NCBI GenBank assembly: GCA_024636135.1
Contig: JAGXHP010000004.1
Coordinates: 1-5,532, forward strand
Length of the DNA: 5,532 nt
Direction: 5' to 3'
Origin: Chloroflexota bacterium
GTDB lineage: Bacteria; Chloroflexota; Limnocylindria; QHBO01
Below, in pieces: positions 1 to 5,258 of this stretch; within the stretch, counting starts at the first letter, position 1, and the number at the start of each line of letters is the position of its first letter. A model generated the notes under the pieces. The model did no database searches, was not told the origin of the DNA, and saw only the letters and a list, made by a program, of their open reading frames with translations. The position numbers were made by a program, and so were the translations under genes.

Positions 1-100
1 CAAGCGCCTGATCGACATCATCGACCCATCGACCAAGACGGTCGATGCGCTGATGCGGCTGTCCCTGGCGGCCGGCGTCGATATCGAAATCAAGATGTGA
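1..100 (+). CDS. rpsJ: 30S ribosomal protein S10, C-terminal end (partial)
   Basis: This is the last 33 codons of small-subunit protein S10, read in the frame beginning at base 2 (base 1 ends the previous codon) and closing with TGA at 98-100. The translation begins KRLIDIIDPSTKTVDALMRL and ends in AAGVDIEIKM. That matches the conserved S10 C-terminus, where 'KRLIDI', 'KTVDALM' and 'GVDIEIK' are family hallmarks. S10 binds the 30S head and, in well-studied bacteria, also joins NusB in transcription antitermination. The start and about two thirds of the protein lie left of the window, as would any leader carrying L4-type autoregulation. Its position directly before rplC is the standard first place in the S10 operon. 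The assignment is strong despite the short fragment. Confidence 0.95.
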   Translation, partial: KRLIDIIDPSTKTVDALMRLSLAAGVDIEIKM

Positions 101-107
101 AGCGCCC

Positions 108-130
108 CGGGTGGGCATTCGGCTCACCCG
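108..130 (+). other. Hairpin in the rpsJ-rplC intergenic gap
   Basis: The arm CGGGTGGGC (108-116) pairs with GCTCACCCG (122-130) across a 5-nt loop, ATTCG. This gives a 9-bp, GC-rich stem with a single G-U pair. It starts 8 bases after the rpsJ stop and ends about 20 bases before the rplC ribosome-binding site. No run of T follows, so it does not look like an intrinsic terminator. It could stabilise or direct processing of the message, modulate read-through, or be incidental in GC-rich DNA. The pairing is seen directly; any role is inference. Confidence 0.5.
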
Positions 131-150
131 AGGAACTTCCGCCATCAGTT

Positions 151-157
151 GAGAGGG
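151..157 (+). promoter_or_regulatory. Ribosome-binding site of rplC
   Basis: The purine run GAGAGGG lies 10 bases before the GTG at 168. It supports that GTG as the start of rplC, because the next in-frame ATG (codon 12) would remove the conserved L3 N-terminus 'GLIGRKLGMT'. The match to the Shine-Dalgarno consensus is moderate. Confidence 0.6.
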
Positions 158-167
158 AATCACCACA

Positions 168-791
168 GTGCCGGCAGGATTGATCGGTAGGAAGCTTGGA
201 ATGACGCGGATCTTCCAGGACGACGGCAGCGTCGTCCCGGTCAGCGTCATCGAGGCGACCCCGAACACGGTCACGCGACTACGAGACGTCGAGAAGGACG
301 GCTATACGGCCGTGCAGCTCGGCGCCGGCGTCGCGCGCCGCTCGACGAAGCCGGTGGCCGGCCAGTTCAAGCATCTCGACAAGGACCACCAGCGCCCGAA
401 GCACGTGCGCGAGGTCCGCGTCGACGATTTGGACGGCTACGAGGTCGGGCAGGAGCTCGGCGTCGACGTGTTCGAGGCCGGCGAGCTGGTGAGCGTCACC
501 GGCGTGAGCAAGGGCCACGGCTTCACCGGCGTGATCGCCCGACACAACTTCAAGCGGGGACCGAAGACGCACGGCTCCGATCATCATCGGGCTCCCGGTT
601 CGATTGGCGCGGGGACGTATCCCGGCCGCGTCTGGAAGGGAACCCGCATGGCCGGTCACATGGGCAACGAGCAGGTGACCGTCCAGAAGCTCAAGGTCGT
701 GAAGATCGACCCGGAACGCAACCTCATCCTGGTCAAGGGTGCGGTGCCCGGGGCGCGTAACGGCCTGCTGCTCGTGCAGAAGGCGAAGTGA
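168..791 (+). CDS. rplC: 50S ribosomal protein L3
   Basis: L3 is a primary 23S rRNA-binding protein. It nucleates 50S assembly, and its long loop reaches toward the peptidyl transferase centre. The 207-residue product has the usual bacterial length. It opens with 'GLIGRKLGMT' (residues 4-13) and carries the family signature around residues 110-147 ('VTGVSKGHGFTGVIARH', then 'RAPGSIG'). It continues with 'MAGHMGNEQVTVQ' (161-173) and the C-terminal 'LVKGAVPGARNG'. The start is GTG, chosen because the conserved N-terminus begins three residues later and a GAGAGGG ribosome-binding site precedes it. The residue after 'GSIG' is Ala148. From memory, E. coli L3 has Gln150 there, which PrmB methylates, so that modification is not expected here. 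The gene follows rpsJ after 67 bp, and its stop overlaps the rplD start by four bases (GTGA). Confidence 0.97.
   Translation: MPAGLIGRKLGMTRIFQDDGSVVPVSVIEATPNTVTRLRDVEKDGYTAVQLGAGVARRSTKPVAGQFKHLDKDHQRPKHVREVRVDDLDGYEVGQELGVDVFEAGELVSVTGVSKGHGFTGVIARHNFKRGPKTHGSDHHRAPGSIGAGTYPGRVWKGTRMAGHMGNEQVTVQKLKVVKIDPERNLILVKGAVPGARNGLLLVQKAK
778..783 (+). promoter_or_regulatory. Probable ribosome-binding site of rplD, start ambiguous
   Basis: AGAAGG lies within the last codons of rplC. It is 4 bases before the GTG at 788 and 13 bases before the in-frame ATG at 797. The first spacing is short and the second long, so this site does not settle the rplD start. Translational coupling to the rplC stop could serve either one. 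Confidence 0.4.
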
Positions 792-1420
792 CGACGATGC
801 CCCAGACGACGATCCTGAAGGCTGACGGCAAGGAAGGCGGCAAGGTCGATCTTGCCGAGACCCTGTTCGCCGCGCCGATCAGCGAAGCCCTCATCCACCA
901 GGCCGTGATCCGCCAGCTCGCCGGACGGCGCGTCGGCACCTCCGACACGCTGACCCGTGGCGAGGTCAATGGCGGCGGCAAGAAGCCGTGGCGCCAGAAG
1001 GGAACCGGTCGCGCCCGCCAGGGCACGAAGACGGCACCGCACTGGGCGGGCGGCGGCGTGGTCTTCGGACCACACCCGCGCAGCTACGCGCAGAAGATGC
1101 CGTCGAAGATGCGACGCAGCGCGCTGCGTGGCGTGCTCTCGGCCAAGCAGGCCGATGGAGCGGTCCGTGTCGTCGAGGGCTTCGACCTCGACGAGAGCAA
1201 GACCAAGGCGATGCTCGGCCGCCTCAGCGCCTGGAAGGCCGAGGGCAAGGTCCTCGTCATCCTGGCGGCGCGCGATCCGCGCGTGGAGCTGGCTGCACGG
1301 AACCTGCGCGAGGTGCGCGTGATCCTGGCCGATAGCCTCAACGTCGTCGACCTGCTCGACGCCGACACGCTCGTCTTCACCCAGGACGCGCTCAGCCGGG
1401 CCCAGGAGGTGTACGCATGA
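788..1420 (+). CDS. rplD: 50S ribosomal protein L4
   Basis: L4 binds 23S rRNA early in 50S assembly, and its extended loop lines the nascent-peptide exit tunnel. In E. coli it also represses its own operon. The 210-residue product has the usual length. The tunnel loop is unmistakable at about residues 62-95: 'GGGKKPWRQKGTGRARQGT' followed by 'GGGVVFGPHPRSY'. The globular part resumes with 'KMRRSALRGVLSAK', and the end 'VFTQDALSRAQEVYA' fits the family. The start could be GTG at 788, overlapping the rplC stop as GTGA, or ATG at 797, which removes three residues. The first codons are poorly conserved in this family, so the choice is open. The stop overlaps the rplW start by four bases (ATGA), implying coupled translation. 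Any autoregulatory leader would lie upstream of rpsJ, outside this window. Confidence 0.97.
   Translation: MTTMPQTTILKADGKEGGKVDLAETLFAAPISEALIHQAVIRQLAGRRVGTSDTLTRGEVNGGGKKPWRQKGTGRARQGTKTAPHWAGGGVVFGPHPRSYAQKMPSKMRRSALRGVLSAKQADGAVRVVEGFDLDESKTKAMLGRLSAWKAEGKVLVILAARDPRVELAARNLREVRVILADSLNVVDLLDADTLVFTQDALSRAQEVYA
1404..1411 (+). promoter_or_regulatory. Strong ribosome-binding site of rplW
   Basis: AGGAGGTG is a near-full match to the Shine-Dalgarno consensus, 5 bases before the ATG at 1417, inside the last codons of rplD. It is the best such site in the window and fixes the rplW start. Confidence 0.75.
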
Positions 1421-1713
1421 CCGCGACGAACCTCCACGACGTGCTCCTGCGCCCCGTCATCAGCGAGAAGAGCACGCTCGAGACCGAGCGCAACAACTAC
1501 ACGTTCGCGGTCGCCCGCGACGCCAACAAGTTCCTCATCAAGGCCGCCGTCGAGTCCGAGTTCAAGGTGACCGTGCTCGGCGTGCGGGTCGTCAGCGTCC
1601 GTCCCAAGCAGAAGCGGCGCGGCCGCAAGACGATGGGCACGGTTCCGGGCTGGAAGAAGGCCATCGTGACGATCGCGCCTGGTGACAAGATCGAACTCTT
1701 CGAGGCCGTCTGA
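1417..1713 (+). CDS. rplW: 50S ribosomal protein L23
   Basis: L23 sits at the rim of the peptide exit tunnel on the 50S surface, where trigger factor and SRP dock. The 98-residue product matches the normal bacterial size. It shows the N-terminal motif 'LLRPVISEKS' (10-19), with Glu17 apparently equivalent to E. coli Glu18, the chaperone contact. The central 'YTFAVARDANKFLIKAAVE' (28-46) is the family's β-α segment. A basic loop, 'KQKRRGRKTMGTVPGWKKA' (64-82), is typical of the rRNA-binding extension, and the end 'GDKIELFEAV' is normal. The ATG overlaps the rplD stop and has a strong AGGAGGTG ribosome-binding site. rplB begins two bases after the stop. Nothing in the sequence is unusual. Confidence 0.97.
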   Translation: MTATNLHDVLLRPVISEKSTLETERNNYTFAVARDANKFLIKAAVESEFKVTVLGVRVVSVRPKQKRRGRKTMGTVPGWKKAIVTIAPGDKIELFEAV

Positions 1714-1715
1714 CG

Positions 1716-2549
1716 ATGCCACTTCGCAACTATCGACCGACGTCGCCGGGTCTTCGCCAGATGACCCGCTCGACGTTCGAGGAGATCACCGCCGACAGCC
1801 CGCACAAGCCGCTGACCGAGAAGCTGGTGCGCCGCGCCGGTCGCAACAGCCAGGGCAAGCTGACCGTTCGGCACCAGGGCAGCGGCCACAAGCGGCAGTA
1901 CCGGATCATCGATTGGAAGCGCGACAAGTTCGACGTGCCGGCGAAGATCGCCACGATCGAGTACGACCCGAACCGGTCGGCGCGCATCGGCCTCCTGCAC
2001 TACGCGGACGGCGAGAAGCGCTACATGCTCCTGCCGCACGGCCTGAACGTCGGCGACACCGTTGCCGCCGGCCCCGAGGTCGAGGCGCGGACCGGCAATG
2101 CGCTCCCGCTCAACAGGATCCCGCTCGGCACCCAGATCCACAACATCGAGCTGATCGCCGGCCGCGGTGGCCAGATCGTGCGAAGCGCCGGCAGCAGCGC
2201 GCAGCTGCTCGCCAAGGAAGGCGACTTCGCAACCATCCGGCTGCCGTCGAACGAGGTGCGACGCGTGCGCATCGAGTGTATGGCGACCATCGGTCAGGTG
2301 AGCAATCTCGACCACGAGAACCAGAAGATTGGCAAGGCGGGTCGCTCCCGCCACATGGGGCGTCGGCCGCAGGTGCGTGGCTCGGCGATGAACCCGCGTG
2401 ACCATCCGCACGGCGGTGGCGAGGGCAAGCAGCCCACGGGGATGCCGCCGAAGACGAAGTGGGGCAAGCCTGCCATGGGCCTGCGCACCCGCGTGAAGAA
2501 GAACAAGTCCAACAAGCTGATCGTCCGCCGTCGGTACGGGCGGGGTTAG
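1716..2549 (+). CDS. rplB: 50S ribosomal protein L2
   Basis: L2 is among the most conserved ribosomal proteins. It binds 23S rRNA, helps join the subunits and is needed for peptidyl transferase activity. The 277-residue product has the standard length. Landmarks in order are the N-terminal 'RNYRPTSPGLRQMT' (4-17), the RNA-binding stretch starting 'GRNSQGKLTVRHQGSGHKR' (42-60) and 'IEYDPNRSARIGLLHY' (81-96). The C-terminal signature 'MNPRDHPHGGGEGKQPTG' starts at residue 225. His230 in this signature corresponds to the conserved E. coli His229 linked to activity. The basic tail 'TRVKKNKSNKLIVRRRYGRG' is typical. The gene begins two bases after rplW; a weak GAGG at 1702-1705 may be its ribosome-binding site, so coupling to rplW probably matters. 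rpsS follows after 11 bp. Confidence 0.98.
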   Translation: MPLRNYRPTSPGLRQMTRSTFEEITADSPHKPLTEKLVRRAGRNSQGKLTVRHQGSGHKRQYRIIDWKRDKFDVPAKIATIEYDPNRSARIGLLHYADGEKRYMLLPHGLNVGDTVAAGPEVEARTGNALPLNRIPLGTQIHNIELIAGRGGQIVRSAGSSAQLLAKEGDFATIRLPSNEVRRVRIECMATIGQVSNLDHENQKIGKAGRSRHMGRRPQVRGSAMNPRDHPHGGGEGKQPTGMPPKTKWGKPAMGLRTRVKKNKSNKLIVRRRYGRG

Positions 2550-2560
2550 GAGCGTAAAAG

Positions 2561-2845
2561 ATGAGTCGTTCCGTCAAGAAGGGACCTTTCGTCGACGCGC
2601 GCCTGCTCGGCCGCATCGACGACATGAACAAGCGCAGCGAGCGCAAGGTGCTGAAGACCTGGTCGCGGGCCAGCGTGATCTTCCCGCAGATGATCGGTCA
2701 CACGATCGCCGTGCATGACGGTCGCCGCCACGTGCCGGTCTTCGTGAGCGAGAACATGGTCGGCCATCGTCTCGGCGAGTTCGCCCCGACGCGCACGTAT
2801 CGCGGCCACGGCAAGGCCACCGACCGTTCGACGTCGTTGAAGTAG
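2561..2845 (+). CDS. rpsS: 30S ribosomal protein S19
   Basis: S19 lies in the 30S head next to S13, where it contacts the A-site region and the intersubunit bridge. The 94-residue product has the family length. It begins 'MSRSVKKGPFVDARLL' and contains 'KTWSRASVIFPQMIGHTIAV' (32-51). The S19 signature follows ('VHDGRRHVPVFVSENMVGH', 51-69, then 'LGEFAPTRTYRGH'). The ATG is preceded at 8 bases by AGGAG (2548-2552), which overlaps the rplB stop codon. The short gaps on either side (11 and 8 bp) hold only ribosome-binding sequence. No unusual residues are evident. Confidence 0.98.
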   Translation: MSRSVKKGPFVDARLLGRIDDMNKRSERKVLKTWSRASVIFPQMIGHTIAVHDGRRHVPVFVSENMVGHRLGEFAPTRTYRGHGKATDRSTSLK

Positions 2846-2853
2846 GTGGATCG

Positions 2854-3195
2854 ATGCGAGTGAGTGCGACCGCGAAGTACATCCGGATCAGTCCGCGCAA
2901 GGTGCGGCTGGTCACCGACGTCATCGCCGGCAAGCCGGTCGAGGAGGCCGCAGCGATCCTGCGCTTCATGCCGAATGCCGCAGCGAAGGACGTGGCGAAG
3001 GTGCTGAAGAGCGCCACCGCCAACGCGGAGAACAACTACAACCTGTCGGCCGATGAGCTGCGCGTGGTAAGTGCAGTCGCCGATGAGGGCCCGACCCTGA
3101 AGCGCTGGCGCCCGCGGGCCCAGGGCCGAACGTTCGGAATTTTGAAGAGAACCAGCCACATCACTGTCGCCGTGGCTGACCGAGAGGAGTCGTAG
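2854..3195 (+). CDS. rplV: 50S ribosomal protein L22
   Basis: L22 contacts several 23S rRNA domains, and its β-hairpin helps form the narrow part of the exit tunnel. Changes in that hairpin can give macrolide resistance in other bacteria. The 113-residue product is of normal size. It shows 'AKYIRISPRKVRLVTDVIAGK' split across residues 7-27, 'ATANAENNYNL' (55-65) and the tunnel hairpin at about 78-97 ('EGPTLKRWRPRAQGRTFGIL'). It ends in 'KRTSHITVAVADREES'. The hairpin has the ordinary length, with no insertion or deletion I can see. AGGTGG (2844-2849), overlapping the rpsS stop, serves as ribosome-binding site. The stop codon abuts the rpsC ATG with no gap. Confidence 0.97.
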   Translation: MRVSATAKYIRISPRKVRLVTDVIAGKPVEEAAAILRFMPNAAAKDVAKVLKSATANAENNYNLSADELRVVSAVADEGPTLKRWRPRAQGRTFGILKRTSHITVAVADREES

Positions 3196-4332
3196 ATGGG
3201 TCACAAGGTTCACCCGTACGGCTTCCGGATCGGCATCATCAAGCCCTGGCTGGCGAAGTGGTACGCGGACCGCGACTACGCGACCCTGCTCCAGGAGGAC
3301 ATGCGGATCCGGGAGCTGGTTGCGAGGCAGCTGTCGAACGCGAGCGTCAGCCAGGTCGAGATCGAGCGCGGCATCAACCATGTCACCGTCACGGTGCACA
3401 CGGCGAAGCCGGGGATCGTGATCGGCAAGGGCGGCGCGAACGTTGAAGCCCTGCGCACGAACGTCGGCAAGCTGACGAACAAGAAGGTCAAGCTCGAGAT
3501 CAAGGAGATCCTCCAGCCCGAGCTCGACGGCATGCTGCTGGCCCAGAACGTGGCCGGGCAGCTCGAGCGGCGCATCGCGTTCCGCAAGGCGATCAAGCAG
3601 TCGATCCAGCGCACGATCAAGGCGGGCGCCAAGGGCGTGAAGATCCAGGTCTCCGGTCGCCTCGGCGGCTCCGAGATGTCCCGCACCGAGTGGGACAAGG
3701 AAGGCCGGATTCCGCTCGGCACGCTGCGCGCTGACATCAGCTATGGCGTCGTCCACGCGCACACCACCTATGGACGCATCGGCGTCAAGGCGTGGGTCTA
3801 CCGTGGTGAGCAGCTCGGCGAGCGTCCGGGCAGTGCCCGGACCGAGCCGCGCGCGCCGCGACGCGGGGTGGCCGGCACGCGAGCCCGTCCTGCCGCCAGG
3901 ACGAATGGCGGCGCAGGATCACCCGCACCCGCCGCAGAGGTCGAGGAGCAGCCCACATCGGCCGTCGCCCCAGAGCAGCAGGCCGCCCCGGCGGCTCAGC
4001 GCAAGGCGACTCCCGAGGTGACTCCCGCGACCACGCCGACGGAGACTTCGAGGGCGGCCGCGCCTCCGAGCACGGACGCACCGGTAGCGGCCGAGGCCAA
4101 GACCGAGGCCAAGACCGAGGCCAAGACCGAGGCCAAGGCAGCGGAGCCGGCGAAGGCATCCAAGCCCAAGGCAACGGCCAAGGCGAAGAGCACGTCGACC
4201 AAGGCAAAGGCCGAGTCGAAGCCGAAGGCTCCGCGAGCCACCAAGGCCAAGCCTGCCGCGGCCAAGGAGGCCGATGCGCCGAACAGCCCCGACGCGGGCA
4301 CGAGCGCCGATACGCCGGCCGAGGAGTCCTGA
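3196..4332 (+). CDS. rpsC: 30S ribosomal protein S3 with a long low-complexity C-terminal tail
   Basis: S3 sits at the mRNA entry site of the 30S head and contributes to mRNA unwinding. The core (residues 1-206) is normal: 'MGHKVHPYGFRIGI' at the start and a KH domain with GKGG at 77-80 ('KPGIVIGKGGANVE'). 'LERRIAFRKAIKQ' (123-135) has Arg130, Lys131 and Lys134 where E. coli has its helicase-linked Arg131, Arg132 and Lys135. The signature 'VSGRLGGSEMSRTEW' (152-166) and 'GVKAWVYRGE' (196-205) follow. About 172 more residues make the protein 378 long, against roughly 210-280 in most bacteria. The tail has an Arg-rich block (207-235), a Pro/Ala/Thr-rich, lysine-poor middle (236-299), a Lys/Ala block (300-358) and an acidic end (359-378). 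It is probably disordered. The frame is open throughout and runs to rplP, so it is a real extension rather than a frameshift. Its last codons include the rplP ribosome-binding site (GAGGAG, 4321-4326). Confidence 0.96.
   Translation: MGHKVHPYGFRIGIIKPWLAKWYADRDYATLLQEDMRIRELVARQLSNASVSQVEIERGINHVTVTVHTAKPGIVIGKGGANVEALRTNVGKLTNKKVKLEIKEILQPELDGMLLAQNVAGQLERRIAFRKAIKQSIQRTIKAGAKGVKIQVSGRLGGSEMSRTEWDKEGRIPLGTLRADISYGVVHAHTTYGRIGVKAWVYRGEQLGERPGSARTEPRAPRRGVAGTRARPAARTNGGAGSPAPAAEVEEQPTSAVAPEQQAAPAAQRKATPEVTPATTPTETSRAAAPPSTDAPVAAEAKTEAKTEAKTEAKAAEPAKASKPKATAKAKSTSTKAKAESKPKAPRATKAKPAAAKEADAPNSPDAGTSADTPAEES
4093..4137 (+). repeat. 12-bp in-frame tandem repeat inside the rpsC tail
   Basis: The unit GAGGCCAAGACC occurs three times in exact tandem (4093-4128), followed by a partial fourth copy, GAGGCCAAG (4129-4137). 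It encodes Glu-Ala-Lys-Thr repeats in S3 residues 300-314. Because the unit is a multiple of three, gain or loss of copies would keep the reading frame, and the exact identity suggests recent duplication by replication slippage. This is not a CRISPR array: there are no spacers and the unit is far too short. Confidence 0.9.
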
Positions 4333-4334
4333 CG

Positions 4335-4763
4335 ATGCTGATGCCGAAGCGTGTGAAGCACCGCAAGGTGCAGCGAGGACGCCGCGCCGGACTGGCCAAG
4401 GGAGGCACCCTGGTCAGCTTCGGTGAGTACGGTCTGATGGCCGAAGAGGTCTGTTGGCTCACCAGCCGGCAGATCGAGGCCGCCCGCCGCGCCATGACCC
4501 ACCACATCAAGCGAGGTGGCCGCGTCTGGATCCGGGTCTTCCCGGACAAGCCTGTCACCAAGAAGCCGGCGGAGGTCCGCATGGGCTCCGGCAAGGGCGC
4601 TCCCGACCATTGGGTCGCCGTCGTCAAGCCGGGCCGGGTGATGTTCGAGATGTCGGGCGTCCCGGAGCCGATCGCACGCGAGGCGATGCGTCTCGCCAGC
4701 CACAAGCTGCCGGTCAGCACAAAGTTCGTTCTCAAGGAGACCCAGGACCATGGACATCAGTGA
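4335..4763 (+). CDS. rplP: 50S ribosomal protein L16
   Basis: L16 binds 23S rRNA near the A site and the 5S rRNA region, and is a late, function-critical component of the 50S. The 142-residue product is slightly longer than the usual 135-140. It begins 'MLMPKRVKHRKVQRGRRAG' and shows the two family signatures, 'IKRGGRVWIRVFP' (58-70) and 'RMGSGKGAPDHWVAVVKPG' (82-100). It continues with 'EAMRLASHKLPVSTKFV' (116-132). Arg82 corresponds to E. coli Arg81, which is hydroxylated there; whether that happens here cannot be seen. The ATG at 4335 follows the rpsC stop by two bases and has GAGGAG eight bases upstream. A second in-frame ATG at 4341 is possible, but the 'MLMPKR' opening is common. The last residues ('KETQDHGHQ') extend into rpmC, giving a 14-bp overlap. 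Confidence 0.97.
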   Translation: MLMPKRVKHRKVQRGRRAGLAKGGTLVSFGEYGLMAEEVCWLTSRQIEAARRAMTHHIKRGGRVWIRVFPDKPVTKKPAEVRMGSGKGAPDHWVAVVKPGRVMFEMSGVPEPIAREAMRLASHKLPVSTKFVLKETQDHGHQ

Positions 4764-4974
4764 GGTGCGGGCCCTCTCCGAGAAGGACCTCGAGGGCGCG
4801 CTGCGTGACGCGAAGCAGGAGCTATGGAAGATCCGCTTCGACCTCGCCACGCGACAAGAAAGCAACTACAGCAGGCTGCCGGCGACCCGCAAGCGGATCG
4901 CTCGCATCCTGACCGTGATGACTGAGCGTCAGCACGCCGCCGACGCGGCTGCCGACGCAGAGAAGGCCAGCTGA
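4750..4974 (+). CDS. rpmC: 50S ribosomal protein L29
   Basis: L29 is a small two-helix protein at the exit tunnel rim, beside L23, where it supports chaperone docking. The 74-residue product is near family size. It shows the helical pattern 'MDISEVRALSEKDLEGALRD', then 'AKQELWKIRFDLATRQ' (21-36), the L29 core motif. 'RKRIARILTVMTERQ' (47-61) is the second helix. An Ala-rich tail, 'HAADAAADAEKAS', follows and is probably flexible. The start at 4750 lies inside the end of rplP. It is supported by AAGGAG at 4734-4739 and by the normal family N-terminus. The stop TGA shares its A with the rpsQ ATG (TGATG), a strongly coupled junction. Confidence 0.95.
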   Translation: MDISEVRALSEKDLEGALRDAKQELWKIRFDLATRQESNYSRLPATRKRIARILTVMTERQHAADAAADAEKAS

Positions 4975-5258
4975 TGCAGGGCAAGCGAAAGAACAAGGTC
5001 GGACGCGTGGTGTCCGACAAGATGGACAAGACCGTGGTCGTGAGCGTCGAACGCCTGCGGCGACACCCGATCTACAAGCGGGTGGTGCGGCTCAGCAGCA
5101 AGTTCAAGGCGCACGACGCGGACAACGCGGCACGCGTCGGTGACACAGTGCGCATCGAGGAGAGCCGTCCGCTCTCCGCCGAGAAGCGCTGGACGGTCGT
5201 CGAGATCGTGGCGCGTGGCTCGCACGAAGAGCTGATCGACGGGACGGAGCAGGCATGA
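4974..5258 (+). CDS. rpsQ: 30S ribosomal protein S17
   Basis: S17 is an OB-fold primary binder of 16S rRNA in the 30S body, needed early in assembly. The 94-residue product is a little longer than the common 80-90. It contains 'GRVVSDKMDKTVVVSVERL' (10-28), 'HPIYKRVVRLSSKFKAHD' (31-48) and the S17 signature 'GDTVRIEESRPLS' (56-68), followed by 'AEKRWTVVEIVARG'. The extra length is a short C-terminal tail ('SHEELIDGTEQA'). The ATG overlaps the rpmC stop by one base and is preceded by AGAAGG (4961-4966), seven bases upstream. The stop overlaps the rplN start by four bases (ATGA), so no promoter gap separates the classical S10 and spc parts of the cluster. Confidence 0.97.
   Translation: MQGKRKNKVGRVVSDKMDKTVVVSVERLRRHPIYKRVVRLSSKFKAHDADNAARVGDTVRIEESRPLSAEKRWTVVEIVARGSHEELIDGTEQA

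Noticed and set aside
108..130. Possible intrinsic terminator after rpsJ
   Set aside because: The hairpin is strong, but the bases after it (AGGAACTTCC) contain no T-run, and essential genes of the same operon follow at once.
1682..2401. 239-codon plus-strand open frame in another frame across rplB
   Set aside because: Its translation is Arg/Ala/Pro/Gln low complexity, whereas the rplB frame over the same bases gives a textbook L2 protein.
1497..2411. 304-codon minus-strand open frame opposite rplW and rplB
   Set aside because: It is antisense to two highly conserved genes, its composition mirrors their codons, and it has no family signature or independent ribosome-binding site.
2698..3762. 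354-codon minus-strand open frame opposite rpsS, rplV and rpsC
   Set aside because: It is a shadow of the coding strand: rich in Leu/Ala/Asp/Arg with no domain-like pattern, and it spans three confident genes.
4093..4137. CRISPR-like or mobile-element repeat
   Set aside because: The copies are contiguous 12-bp units in coding frame without spacers, inverted repeats or target-site duplications.
3814..4332. A frameshift or gene fusion explaining the long rpsC tail
   Set aside because: Other frames here give no recognisable protein. The tail is in frame, ends two bases before rplP and carries the rplP ribosome-binding site in its last codons, so it is a native extension.
3785..4865. Two long minus-strand open frames opposite the rpsC tail and rplP (about 290-316 codons)
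   Set aside because: They lie antisense to well-supported genes in GC-rich DNA where stops are rare. Their translations are Arg/Pro/Ser- or Ala/Leu-rich with no recognisable motif. They appear because the low-complexity tail lacks stops on both strands.
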